Assembly (NCBI GenBank): GCA_963753545.1
Contig: CAVWCQ010000011.1
Span: 620,001-684,000, forward strand
Direction of reading: 5' to 3'
Source: CAVWCQ01 sp963753545
Lineage (GTDB): Bacteria > Chloroflexota > Anaerolineae > Aggregatilineales > Aggregatilineaceae
Length of the DNA stretch: 64,000 nucleotides
Each line of letters opens with the position of its first letter. Position 1 is the first letter of the stretch. This document shows, one piece after another, positions 34,876-44,162 of this stretch. A model generated the notes under the pieces. It was not told the DNA's origin, did not search any database, and saw only the letters and a program-made list of their open reading frames with translations. A program made the position numbers and the translations under genes.

Positions 34876-35895
34876 TCAGGACAAAACACGATCCAGGCAG
34901 CTCCAGGCGTCCCGTTCGAGATCAGCCAGTTCGTGCAGCGGTCTAATAAGTTCGGGCAGCAGCGAAGCGGGCTGGCTGCTTTCCGAACACATCTTGAAGC
35001 AGGCTCCAACGGCTTCCCATTGTTCGCCAATGTGTTTAAATAGGGCACTGACCTCGTTCAGGCGCTCATCGGCAAGCTGCTCGGCGGCTTCGTGCAAAAA
35101 ACGGCTGAACATCGTGCGAAAACAGCCACCCCCTGAGCCGCCGACCGGGCTGATGAAGATATAACAGTTGAATAACACCCAGGGCAGACGCTCCGGGGCG
35201 AGGATGTCGGGCCAGGACTGGATTAACTGGGCCGTCTTTTCTATTCCACGAACACCGATATTGCTGATCGGAGGATTCAGCATCAGAGTCGCCTGGTGTC
35301 GCATTGCCAGCCGCATTTCATCCGCTGTTGGCTGCCGTTTGGCGCTGAAATCGAAGGTATACAGGCGATTCTTTGGGGGGAACGGCTGAAAGGTAGAACC
35401 CCGCGCTTTTTCCAGGTCCGCCAGCGGAACTGGATGCAGTTCCGCATCTCGATCCGCGATGAGTACCATCTTACTATCCGCATCATATCCACAAGCAACC
35501 ACCGCATGCCCGCCAAAGTGATATTCCTGCCCGTCGAAGTCAAAGTAAGGCAAAAACCCCATATCGACCATGAGCATAACCGGCTGTCCCGCTTCGAGGA
35601 GATCAAGCAGTGTTTTCCGGGCGCGTGCGCTGCTTGACGTGGTGTGTATTTGGACGGTCACGCCCGTCCGCTGCCCTGCAACCTGTTCCAGGCTGGGTTT
35701 GGGATTCCCACGCCCGCCCAAAAACGGATCGGACCCTTTGCTGTGCCAGTAGATGAAGCTGACCCCTTCCCCCAATCCCAGCAGCATGTCCTCGCTGACA
35801 GGATGCTGGTTGTAGGCATAAATATGGCGCATTGACCCGGTCACGCAGTGGTGTGTTTCGAAATGCTGGAACTGCTCGAACGGCTGAAGACTCAT
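34876..35895 (-). CDS. BtrH-like/DUF4872 protein
   Basis: A 339-residue protein of the BtrH N-terminal domain plus DUF4872 layout. BtrH is an acyltransferase that moves a peptide side chain in butirosin synthesis, and its Cys-His-Asp fold is papain-like. Here HHCVTGSMRHIYAYNQHPVS near residue 15 holds the Cys, followed by EGVSFIYW, then FGGHAVVACGYDADSKMVLI with His and IADRDAE with Asp. The C-terminal half (from about residue 190) is helical. No aminoglycoside genes are nearby, so the natural substrate is unknown. ATG follows GGAGG. This is the second papain-like gene in the window. Confidence 0.75.
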   Translation of the reverse strand: MSLQPFEQFQHFETHHCVTGSMRHIYAYNQHPVSEDMLLGLGEGVSFIYWHSKGSDPFLGGRGNPKPSLEQVAGQRTGVTVQIHTTSSSARARKTLLDLLEAGQPVMLMVDMGFLPYFDFDGQEYHFGGHAVVACGYDADSKMVLIADRDAELHPVPLADLEKARGSTFQPFPPKNRLYTFDFSAKRQPTADEMRLAMRHQATLMLNPPISNIGVRGIEKTAQLIQSWPDILAPERLPWVLFNCYIFISPVGGSGGGCFRTMFSRFLHEAAEQLADERLNEVSALFKHIGEQWEAVGACFKMCSESSQPASLLPELIRPLHELADLERDAWSCLDRVLS

Positions 35896-35965
35896 GAGTG
35901 ATGTCCTCCTGGTGGTTGGTTTTGATCCAGCTTACACCATCCCGTAACAGGAGAGTCAAGAAGAA

Positions 35966-35998
35966 CATCCTCCGGTGATGAGCTATCATCGGAGGATG
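35966..35998 (-). terminator. Hairpin after the methyltransferase gene
   Basis: CATCCTCCG (35966-35974) faces CGGAGGATG (35990-35998) with an inner TGAT/ATCA pair. It follows the minus-strand stop at 36006. Confidence 0.6.
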
Positions 35999-36005
35999 CC
36001 ATTAT

Positions 36006-36758
36006 TTATGCAGGCTCGCAAACAACGACCATCAGATGATCATCAGGAGCCAGCGGTCGGCTGTCGTAGTCGCCATAGAGTCCCGTGACAGTAAACCCGT
36101 TGTAATGGAGCAGCGCCTGTAATTCCTGCGGGAAGAATAAGCGCTGGGCAAGCGGTGCGCGCCGGACCACTTCATGCCCATCCGCGTCGATCCACCGCCG
36201 GATCGCGGTTTCGGTCCGCACCTGCCGGATTGGATCATAGTGGTCAATGCCCGTTACCGTGACCATCTGCCCCTGCGCGTTGCTATAGCTGAACCACTCC
36301 TGTTCATCGGAGTCTTCCAGGCTGCCCGGATGGGGAAAAAACACAGTGAAGGCAAAACATCCGCCGGAATCCAGATGGGTGCGCACGGTACGCAGCACGG
36401 CTTCCTGATCGGCCCGCGCCAACAGGTGTTGGAAGAAGCCGCTGGCGAAGATCACCTGGAAACGTGTTTCTAGTTGAGCCGTGCGCGCGTCAGCTTCGAT
36501 CCAGCGGATTGGAAGATCACCCGCTTTCTGCCGGGCGCGGTTCAACATGCCGGGTACGATATCCAGCCCTGTGATCGCCACACCCTGCTGGGCCAGCGGA
36601 ATAGTCAGGCGGCCTGTGCCGCACGCCAGTTCCAGGACGGGCTGCCCATACTGCTTGATCAGATGGTGGATGAAGGGGCCGTCCGGTTCAAAATCAGCGT
36701 TTTCGTCGTCATAAACTGCTGGATCGTCGTATTCGCTTAAATTGTCGTGGAGAGACAT
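36006..36758 (-). CDS. Class I SAM-dependent methyltransferase
   Basis: A 250-residue methyltransferase with the Rossmann-type motif I VLELACGTGRLTIPLAQQG (residues 41-59), motif II IDIVPGML-like GLDIVPGMLNRARQK and IEADARTAQ after it, and SGFFQHLLARADQEA in the place of the post-II segment. The substrate is unknown. ATG 36758 is preferred because GAGGT precedes it; an ATG at 36779 adds seven residues. The gene lies 73 bases past the aldo/keto reductase stop on the same strand and may be in the same unit. Confidence 0.85.
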   Translation of the reverse strand: MSLHDNLSEYDDPAVYDDENADFEPDGPFIHHLIKQYGQPVLELACGTGRLTIPLAQQGVAITGLDIVPGMLNRARQKAGDLPIRWIEADARTAQLETRFQVIFASGFFQHLLARADQEAVLRTVRTHLDSGGCFAFTVFFPHPGSLEDSDEQEWFSYSNAQGQMVTVTGIDHYDPIRQVRTETAIRRWIDADGHEVVRRAPLAQRLFFPQELQALLHYNGFTVTGLYGDYDSRPLAPDDHLMVVVCEPA

Positions 36759-36830
36759 GCAGACCTCGTGTGGATGCACATACAGGCGAAAAAGGGGATA
36801 AAACTGGGGTCTTAAACATAGGTCCCTCCT

Positions 36831-37942
36831 TTATTCGTTGGGAAACAGGCCCTCGATAATATCTGGATCGGTCGGTGCGATTCGGGCCAGGGCCAGATTT
36901 TCTTCCAGGTGAGATAGGCTGCTCATGCCGGCCAGAACAGACGTGATGCCGGGCGTGGATCGGGCGAACTGGATGGCGCGCTGCGCGTCGGTCTGCGCTT
37001 CAGGAAAGTACGGCGACAGATCGGCCATAAATGGGCTGGCGAGCAGTCCCTGCTTGAGTGCCGCGCTGGTGATCACCGTCAGACCGAGTTCCGCCGCAGC
37101 CCCGACCGCGCTGTAAAATGCATCACTGACTTGCTGATTTTCCAGGGCGAAGGCTTCGGTCATGATCAGGTTATAGGGCATCTGCACATAGCGAAAATGA
37201 TGATCGTCTCCGGCAACCTCAAAGGCCAGCCCGACCAGTTCGGTCATGGAAATAGTGTCAGGCGCGTCGGGCGGCATCCGAAAGGCGGTCCAGGTCGCCA
37301 CGCCGTAGGCTCCGATCTTTCCGCTGGCTGCCGATTCTTCCAGGCACTCGAACGCGTCCAACATACGGTGGCGGAACGTCTCGTGTGTGTTGCTGATACG
37401 CTGCGATTCGGGGTTGTGCAGGTAATAAATGTCAATGCAGTCCACGCCCAGGTTGTGGCGGCTCTGGTCGATCATCGCCTCCAGAAAATTCGGGGCGAGG
37501 CAGTGCTGGTAATTCGCCGCGAAATCGTTGGGATGCGCCAGCCCGGACTCGATATACTGCTCATACACCCACCGCTTGGGATCGGGCGGCAGCGCGCCGT
37601 CGAACGGCACAAAGCCGCCCTTGGTTGCGATCACCACCGACTCGCGCCGCAGATCCCGTGTTTTGCCGCCGCTTTGAGTGCCCGGCCTATGGCGCGTTCG
37701 CTGTGCTGGAAGCGGTAGTTCACAGCCGTGTCAATCAGATTGCAGCCCATCGGCAGGATGCGCTCAACAACGGCCTGGTACGCGGCGTCAGTGGCTTCGT
37801 TCGGTTCGCCCAGGTACGTGCCCAGCCCAATCGATGAAACGGTCAGGCCGTCAGCCGTCTGGCGAAAATGTCCCTCCGCCGTGCGTAGTTGGCCCGCATA
37901 GGCGGCAGTCGCTTCGGGTGTAGCACGTCCGTGTTGCGTCAT
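36831..37942 (-). CDS. Aldo/keto reductase (frameshifted)
   Basis: A NADPH-dependent oxidoreductase of about 370 residues with the (beta/alpha)8 fold. The first part has LTVSSIGLGTYLGE and LIDTAVNYRFQHSERAIGRA (catalytic Asp-Tyr region), the second VIATKGGF, DIYYLHNPESQR (catalytic His region) and STPGITSVLAGMSSLSHLEE (NADP binding). The frame breaks in the plus-strand T run 37661-37664: one more base would read KAAAKTRDLRRESVVIATKGGF. Since both halves are conserved, a homopolymer error is likely. It resembles the group often annotated as aldo/keto reductase with no defined substrate. Confidence 0.85.
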
Positions 37943-38270
37943 GGCAGGTACCTCGTTCCAATTTCAGCCAAAGTATAGGCGATCCGGGGTCTCTGCTACA
38001 AGCGATCAGGGGGATTCCGTCAGGATCACGTCGGGGCGAGTAATCATGACCCGCCCCGCTATCCTCAACTCTGTAGGGGTGCTGCTTGCCTGCGTGCTGC
38101 GTGCAGCGTGCGAAGCTAAGCCGCTAAGCCGCTGCGCCCCATTCCTGTCAAGATTTCGATTCTGAGTCTTTTACCTTTTTGATGCCGTTGTCCCCTTCCC
38201 CCCACGATTTTTGTGTGGGGGAAGGGGCAGGGGATGAGGGCCTGCGCCCGCAACCCACAACGTCTATGTC
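37943..38270. repeat. Gene-free region with family B and family A palindromes
   Basis: Family B (38072-38140) is TGTAGGGGTGCTGC ... GCGAAGCTAAGCCGC ... GCGCCCC. Family A copy 3 (38192-38227) is CCCCTTCCCCCCAC facing GTGGGGGAAGGGG, followed by GCAGGGGATGAGGGCCTGCG. No gene is seen. Confidence 0.65.
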
Positions 38271-38314
38271 CTAACTTGACGCACCTTGGGTGAGTTTGCA
38301 CCCCGCCCTAAAAA

Positions 38315-39578
38315 CTAGAACTTTTCCTTGTACTCCGCTGGGACAGGCTCCGCGCCATCCCACACCACGCGGCGGAAGTGGTTCGGATCGGTGTTGCCCT
38401 CCGAGTTGATCAGCAGCACCTGGGAATCTTTGTTCAGGCGCAGTTTCTCGCGCAGATCCTTGAGTTCGGGCCGCTCCATGATGAACATCAGCGCGCCGAG
38501 CGACACCGCACCCGATTCGCCGGAGATCAGGAACGGATCGCCCTTCAGTGGCACACCGTAGACGCGCATGCCCTTCCCCGCGACGTATTCCGGGCAGGCC
38601 AAGAAGGCGTCGGCGCAGTCCCACAGAATATCCCAGGCCAGTCGGACTCGGTTCACCGCAGGCTAACCCGGCCATCATCGTATCGAGATCGCCCGCGAAG
38701 TTATGCGGCTTGCCGTCGCCCATGTTCGCGGAGAGGTAGAGACAGGCGGCGCTGTCCGGCTCAACCACGACACTGACTGGACGATCAATGCCAAACAACT
38801 GCTCGTAGAAACCAATCGTGGACGCCGCCAGCGCGCCAACGCCCGCCTGCACAAAAACATGAGTCGGCTTGGTGATCCCCTGCGCGGCAAGCTGTTCCTG
38901 TGCCTCGGCTAGCATGGTGCTGTAACCCTGCATCACCCACGCCGGGATATCTTCGTAGCCTTCCCACGATGTATCGGAGATCACCTGCCAGCCGTTCTTG
39001 ATCGAATCTTCGTAGACCTGCCGCACAGCATCGTCATACGTGCCATCGACCACAACGACCTTCGCTCCGTTGCTTTCAATGGCCTTGATGCGCGCCTCGC
39101 TGGTCATCTTGTGGACATAGATGATCGATTTGTAGCCCATCGCGCGCGCAGCCCAGGCCACGCCGCGCCCATGATTACCATCTGTCGCCGCCGCAAACAT
39201 GATATCGCCAATCTTGCGCCGCGTCTCCGCCGAGGTCAGTTCCGCGAACGGAATTTCGACATTCTCCAACCCCAGTTTCCGCTGGACAAAGCGGTACATG
39301 GCAAACGAGCCGCCCAGCACCTTAAAGGAGTTGAGCGAGAGCCGCTGCGCTTCGTCCTTCACCCAGATTCCGCCCAGGCCCAGCATCCCCGCGAGGTTAT
39401 TCAGTCCTTTGAGCGAACTCATCTTGTAGCCGGGAATCTGGCGGTGAAAACTGCGGGCCATGCGCGAGATGCCCGGTGGGAAAACCTTTTGCACTGCCGG
39501 GCTGCTGGTCACCGTGCGGGCATGGTGGTTTTCAATCCACTTGACGGGAAACTTGGGGTCAAACTCCTGGTGTTCCAT
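38315..39578 (-). CDS. dpaL: Diaminopropionate ammonia-lyase (frameshifted)
   Basis: A PLP enzyme of about 420 residues that breaks 2,3-diaminopropionate into pyruvate and ammonia. Segments: ARSFHRQIPGYKMSSLKGLN, KDEAQRLSLNSFKVLGGSFA with the PLP Lys, ATDGNHGRGVAWAARAMGYK, IVSDTSWEGYEDIPAWVMQG-like WEGYEDIP, and MAGLACGEPS. The frame shifts near 38644-38648: one extra base in agtCcga parts CGEPS from RLAWDILWDCADAFLACPEY, after which the C-terminus (ISGESGAVSLGAL, LLINSEGNTDP) follows. ATG 39578 has GAGG 6 bases upstream. It follows proline dehydrogenase by about 70 bases, suggesting amino-acid catabolism. Confidence 0.92.
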
Positions 39579-39608
39579 GAAAATCCTCAATATCTAATCG
39601 CGAACTTT

Positions 39609-39634
39609 GTAGGGGCGGGTTAACAAACCGGCCC
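39609..39634. repeat. Dispersed palindrome family C
   Basis: GTAGGGGCGGGTTAACAAAC with CGGCCC, in the gap between dpaL and proline dehydrogenase. Confidence 0.5.
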
Positions 39635-39648
39635 TTCGTAACATCCTT

Positions 39649-40581
39649 TTACCGCCGGAAGAAGTTGCTGACAACAAACCACAGATTGGCGGGACGTTCC
39701 GCCAGCCGCCGCATATAGTAGGGATACCACTCCGTGCCATAGGGCACATAAACGCGCATCTTGTAACCTTCATCCGCAATCTGCTGGTGCAGCCTGCTGC
39801 GGATACCGTAGAGCATCTGGAATTCAAAGTTCTCGTAGGGGACGTTGTTCGCCTTGATGAATGCCTTTGCCGCGTTGATCATCTTTTCGTCATGCGTGGC
39901 GATGCCGAGATAGGCTCCCGCTTTGCACGCTTCAGGATTCAGGAATAACTGGACGAGCTTTACATAATTGGCGTCCACATCGGCCTTAGCAGGGAACGCT
40001 TTATCCGGCGGTTCCTTGTACGCGCCCTTACACAGCCGGACAAATCCGCCCTCGGCGGCAAGCGCCTTGATATCGTCCTCGCTGCGGTACAGATAGGCCT
40101 GGATGACCACGCCCACGTTATCAAACCCGTAGTCGTGGCGCAGCGTGCGATAAACCTTCAGCGTGGCGTCGGTGTAATCGGTGCTCTCCATGTCAATCGT
40201 GACATGGTTGCCTGTCTCTTTGGCCCGCTGCAAAATGCGCCGCATATTGTTGATGCACAGGTCTTCCCGCACATCCAGCCCTAGCTGCGTCAGTTTGAGC
40301 GAGGCCGTGGCCCGCACACCCGTTTTGGCAATGGTGTCGAGCATGGTCAAATAGGCTTCTACAGCTTGCAGCGCCCCGGCTTCGTCGGTCACGCTCTCGC
40401 CCAGATAGTCAAACGTGACTTCCAGCCCGTGTTGGTTCAGTTCGCGGACTTTATCGAGCGCGTCTTCGAGGGTGTCTCCGGCTACAAAACGGTAGGCGGT
40501 CCCGCGCACAAAGCCGATCTTCATGGAAAGATTCTTGGCCCAGTTGGCCCTGGAGAGGAAAAGAAAAGAAGTACGCAGCAT
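39649..40581 (-). CDS. Proline dehydrogenase
   Basis: A 310-residue single-function FAD enzyme that oxidises proline to pyrroline-5-carboxylate at the membrane. Landmarks are FDYLGESVTDEAGALQAVEA, VTIDMESTDYTDATL, VIQAYLYRSEDDI, GFVRLCKGAYKEPPDKAFP and near the end FEFQMLYGIRSRL followed by YVPYGTEWYPYYMRRLAERP, the substrate-binding RRxxER helix. The length fits the stand-alone PutA-type enzymes of Gram-positive bacteria and Deinococcus. The ATG follows AAAGGA. Pyrroline-5-carboxylate dehydrogenase is not in the window. Confidence 0.93.
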   Translation of the reverse strand: MLRTSFLFLSRANWAKNLSMKIGFVRGTAYRFVAGDTLEDALDKVRELNQHGLEVTFDYLGESVTDEAGALQAVEAYLTMLDTIAKTGVRATASLKLTQLGLDVREDLCINNMRRILQRAKETGNHVTIDMESTDYTDATLKVYRTLRHDYGFDNVGVVIQAYLYRSEDDIKALAAEGGFVRLCKGAYKEPPDKAFPAKADVDANYVKLVQLFLNPEACKAGAYLGIATHDEKMINAAKAFIKANNVPYENFEFQMLYGIRSRLHQQIADEGYKMRVYVPYGTEWYPYYMRRLAERPANLWFVVSNFFRR

Positions 40582-41220
40582 TCTAAAAATCCTTTTTGCA
40601 TGATTTGAAAAACTACTCTTTAGCCTATTTTAAGCCTCCATCAGTTCCCCTACAATAGAGAATTTCCAGGGGAACGGGTGACAGGAGGCACGATTTGCCG
40701 GAGTTAGCCTTTAATTCGTGTCATTCACGGGATATGGTGAAATGATCACGTAGGGGCAGCGGCTTGCCCTGCCCGCTTTTTGTGCGCAACCACAGGTTGC
40801 ACGGGTATGAGTTTTGTCTAAAGCCCTCCTCTCAATCTCCTCTCTAGGACTGCATAGCATGCACTGGTGAAGAGACTTGGTCTCTATCCGCAAATTCGTT
40901 TTTGTTGGGGCGCTGCTAGCGTGCGAAGCTAAGCCGCCGCGCCCAATTATTCGCGTCAATTTAAGCTATTAGACGGGTTTATCTTTAACTTGTTTTCCCC
41001 TTCCCCCCGCGTGCTTGCGAAGCAAGCCAAGCTGTGGGGGAAGGGGCAGGGGATGAGGGCCTGCGCACGCGGCCCACAACGCTTATTCCTTATCTTGACG
41101 CATATTGGGCGCGGCAAGCAGCGCCCAATGATTTACGGATAGGTTGTTGGCCCTCCTTTCTCCAGGCATGCGTGCGCACCTAAGACGCGAAGTATGCACG
41201 GGAAAGGAGGGGGTGTATCA
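40582..41220. repeat. Gene-free region packed with four palindrome families
   Basis: In order: family C (40750-40775, GTAGGGGCAG...CTGCCC type); family D (40841-40876, CTCCTCTCTAGG...GCATGCACTGG); family B (40904-40946, GGGGCGCTGC...GCGAAGCTAAGCCGC...GCGCCC); family A copy 4 (40996-41046) with the shared tail GATGAGGGCCTGCG; a palindrome ATTGGGCGC/GCGCCCAAT (41104-41130); and family D again (41151-41212). No gene is seen in this stretch. Confidence 0.7.
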
Positions 41221-42489
41221 TCAGTAGATCATGTGGATGTAGGCGTTCGTCTTGGGGAAAAGCACTGCCAGCAGGTTGCGCGATTCCCCCCAGACCATCA
41301 TGTCCGGGAAGATTTCGCGCAGTTCTTCGACGGTGCGGTACCCCATGACAAGCTGCGTGAAGGCATCGGGTGGGATGCAGATCATGCCGGCCCAATTCTG
41401 GAAGCCAATCGAGTTGACCGCTGTGATCGTTCCGTTTTCGAAGATCATTTCATACGCCTGGCGGTAGAGGTTGATCCGTACATTTTGCGTCAGTCCGGCG
41501 AACGGGCTGGCAGTGATGCGACGCTCGAACAGCGGGATCATCGTTCGCAGTAGACGCGCTACGTCGGGAATGTGAATCTGCCATCCGTAGTAGCCATCGA
41601 ACTGCGCGCCCCACGCCTTCGCTGCCTGGACAAGCACGGCACTGGGGGGCAGGGCGAAGCGAATGTACGGATCCTTTTTGCACTCGACGGCAATTTCCTT
41701 GAGGCGGCGGAACAGGGCGGGCACGTCGCTAAAAGCGAAACGGGACGCTTCGCAGACGATCAGGCCAGAGCCAACGCCGAACTTTTTGAGGCGGACATAA
41801 CCCGCCAACTTGCCGGACGGATCGACCATCAGCAGGGCGTAGGCCCCACTGTCTGTTTCGGCCTTGTGCTCGATCTGGTAGCGCCAGACCTCCGGTTCGC
41901 GCACGGCGGAGATATTCAGATCGCGGGTTGCACCTTCGTACATCTCCATCAGGGTTGGGATGTCGTCTGTGGTCGCGTCGCGGAAGGTGTAGGCGGGCGC
42001 GTTCTCGGCTGCGGATGGGATATGATACAGCGGCAGATGCCAGTAACCTTCGAGGGGCAGGGCGTATTCATAGCCGAACTGGCGGTAATAATACGGGATA
42101 CCCCCTAGGTGGCTCAGATCGTATTCGCCTTCGGCTAACAGTTCCTTAAAATGGTTGACCAGGGTGCGGACTAGGCCGCGATTCCGGTATTCGGGCAGCG
42201 TGCCGACGATGGCCATCTCACCGATCTTGAGTTCGATTTCATCAAAGCGCCAGCGCCAGGGTAGCAGGCAGAGGGACGAAATGATCTGCCCGGTGGATTC
42301 GTCTTCGATGGTCATGAAATTTTCGGGGCGGATGGTCGGGTGGTGCAGCATCATCGCCTCGGTCTGGACGCCCACATGGGGATCGTGAATCATCGCGTTA
42401 AAGGCACTCAGGCGCGGCGCGTCCTCGGCGGTGGCGTGTTTCAGAACAAGATTGTTGCCGGACGATTGGGCGTATTGAGTTTGCAGCAT
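41221..42489 (-). CDS. GNAT family acetyltransferase, Eis-like
   Basis: A 422-residue acetyltransferase with two GNAT folds and a C-terminal sterol-carrier-like domain, the layout of Eis proteins, which acetylate amines such as aminoglycosides. The first domain has the acetyl-CoA site VGTLPEYRNRGLVRTLVNHF, with YYRQFGYEYALPLEGYW after it; the middle domain covers about residues 165-310; the last starts near FAGLTQNVRINLY. It ends NAYIHMIY, where Eis uses its terminal carboxylate. ATG 42489 is preferred, with GGGGGAAACC before it. The substrate is not predictable. Confidence 0.85.
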   Translation of the reverse strand: MLQTQYAQSSGNNLVLKHATAEDAPRLSAFNAMIHDPHVGVQTEAMMLHHPTIRPENFMTIEDESTGQIISSLCLLPWRWRFDEIELKIGEMAIVGTLPEYRNRGLVRTLVNHFKELLAEGEYDLSHLGGIPYYYRQFGYEYALPLEGYWHLPLYHIPSAAENAPAYTFRDATTDDIPTLMEMYEGATRDLNISAVREPEVWRYQIEHKAETDSGAYALLMVDPSGKLAGYVRLKKFGVGSGLIVCEASRFAFSDVPALFRRLKEIAVECKKDPYIRFALPPSAVLVQAAKAWGAQFDGYYGWQIHIPDVARLLRTMIPLFERRITASPFAGLTQNVRINLYRQAYEMIFENGTITAVNSIGFQNWAGMICIPPDAFTQLVMGYRTVEELREIFPDMMVWGESRNLLAVLFPKTNAYIHMIY

Positions 42490-42866
42490 GGTTTCCCCCT
42501 GAATAGAGTTAGAACCAGAACGCAGTGCCAGTGAATCAGAAGCAGACACGGCTGATTTCCTTGTTTTGGATATGCAGTTAATAAGTGGTGGACTGGTAGT
42601 GCAAAACTACCACGCTTCTAGGTACGAACCAGAAGCGCGCCGCTCAGGAACAAAAGGGGTGCCGGTTGTGTTGGGTCCGGCTTAGAGGATTTGTGTAGTA
42701 ATCATGCGCCCTATTGTAGGGGGCAGGGCGCGGCGCGTCAATGGAAAAAAAGATTTCACCGCAAAAGTAGGACAACGAAAGGTACGCAAGCATTCTGTCG
42801 GTTGATCCTGTTCGTATGGGCGGTCGTGTTGGACTTGGCAGCGGTCAGGCGGCTGGCCGAGGATGA
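42490..42866. other. Gene-free stretch upstream of the Eis-like gene
   Basis: Between the minus-strand Eis-like start and the GNAT remnant I see no intact gene. The right part, from about 42820, may be decayed GNAT sequence with a stop at 42864-42866. Confidence 0.35.
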
Positions 42867-43067
42867 GAAGGGCCTGGAAATGATGCTGTTGCGCTAGCAG
42901 CTGCGGATAGAGTGTTTTCTGTTGTGAAGCCTGATTCGCATGACTCATCTGGATGTGGCTCGATCCGAGTGTTGGAGAAATGTGGATTCGTGAAAACGGG
43001 CGAGGATCGCGGTTTTGCCGAGGCGAGCGGCATGGAGATCACGGAAGTGATTATGCGGTTGGGGTGA
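42867..43067 (+). pseudogene. C-terminal remnant of a GNAT acetyltransferase
   Basis: The frame ending at 43065-43067 reads AVALAAADRVFSVVKPDSHD, then SIRVLEKCGFVKTGED and MEITEVIMRLG. The middle segment is the usual end of RimJ/L-type acetyltransferases. There is no start, an in-frame stop lies just upstream and the N-terminal two thirds are missing. Confidence 0.6.
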
Positions 43068-43160
43068 AAAAAGCCGATAACAGAAGATTTGCTACCCGAA
43101 TCCATAACAGACATAATAAAAGGTGGGATTTGGAAGATTGCTCAGAGGGGGCGATCCACA

Positions 43161-44162
43161 GTGAATAAGGAACAACCTCGACCTAGCAAACGCGCCTTGA
43201 CAGAACCTTTGGCTATCATTATTGCGGCTATAATTACAGGTATCTTTGTGATAGTAGCAGCATATATTGGGCTGCATGGGAACAACAAAACGCCTGAAGC
43301 ACCTATCTATGATGGCGGAAATGTAGAAGCGAGCCCGACTCCCACAGTAGATATCACACCCACATGGACGCTCACGCCTTCATTAACGCCTACAACAGAG
43401 CCAATACGAACGTTCACACCAACGATCACCCCTATCCCAACGAACATCTCGGCGGGCAGCATCAACGCGCATATGTGGTCCGAACCAATCATCCAGTCGT
43501 TTGATGGAGTGAAGATGGTCTATGTACCTGCTGGATGTTTCGTGATGGGAAGCAATGATGGCAATGCTGATGAGCAGCCGCCACATGAAGTGTGCCTGGA
43601 TGGATTCTGGATGGACCACACTGAAGTAACAAACGGTCAGTATGCGGCCTTTGACGGGCAGGCAACATTTGCAAGCAACTGGATAGGTGAGAACCGCCCA
43701 CGCGAGAATATAACATGGTATGAAGCACAGAAGTTCTGTGAAAGCCGTGAGGCGCGGTTGCCCACCGAAGCCGAATGGGAATATGCTGCACGGGGACCAG
43801 AAGGATTGATCTATCCTTGGGGTAATGGGTTTGTGGCGGACAATGTGGTTTACTCCGGTAATTCGGGAAGTCAGACAGCCGATGTGGGCAGCAGACCGGG
43901 CGGCGTTTCTTGGGTAGGAGCGCTGGACATGAATGGCAATGTCTGGGAGTGGGTTGTAGATTGGTACGATGTTGGGTATTGGTATTATGCTACCTTGCCT
44001 GATGGCACAAAAAATCCGACTGGTCCAGTTTATGGCGACTATCGCGTGGTGCGTGGCGGTTCGTGGGACGCCAACGGCTTTGTGAGGGCTGCTAATCGTG
44101 GCAAAAGGTATCCTGATTTCAGGAACGATTCTGACGGATTTCGGTGCGCCCGCTCTCAATAA
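43161..44162 (+). CDS. SUMF1/FGE-fold protein, membrane-anchored
   Basis: A 333-residue protein with one N-terminal membrane segment (about residues 15-38), a Thr/Pro-rich outer linker and a formylglycine-generating-enzyme-type domain (GVKMVYVPAGCFVMGSNDGN to the end). The fold markers are MDHTEVTNGQYAAF, ARLPTEAEWEYAARG, MNGNVWEWVVDWYD and RVVRGGSWDANGF. The active-site Cys pair of true FGE is not in the expected SxCxR place (it reads FVRAANRGKRYPD), so it probably does not make formylglycine. GTG 43161 follows AGAGGGGG. Base composition is clearly more AT-rich than its neighbours, which hints at transfer. Confidence 0.8.
   Translation: MNKEQPRPSKRALTEPLAIIIAAIITGIFVIVAAYIGLHGNNKTPEAPIYDGGNVEASPTPTVDITPTWTLTPSLTPTTEPIRTFTPTITPIPTNISAGSINAHMWSEPIIQSFDGVKMVYVPAGCFVMGSNDGNADEQPPHEVCLDGFWMDHTEVTNGQYAAFDGQATFASNWIGENRPRENITWYEAQKFCESREARLPTEAEWEYAARGPEGLIYPWGNGFVADNVVYSGNSGSQTADVGSRPGGVSWVGALDMNGNVWEWVVDWYDVGYWYYATLPDGTKNPTGPVYGDYRVVRGGSWDANGFVRAANRGKRYPDFRNDSDGFRCARSQ

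Noticed and set aside
42691..42897. A separate 68-residue plus-strand gene
   Set aside because: No ribosome site or family; the overlapping frame carries GNAT remnants, so the region looks decayed.
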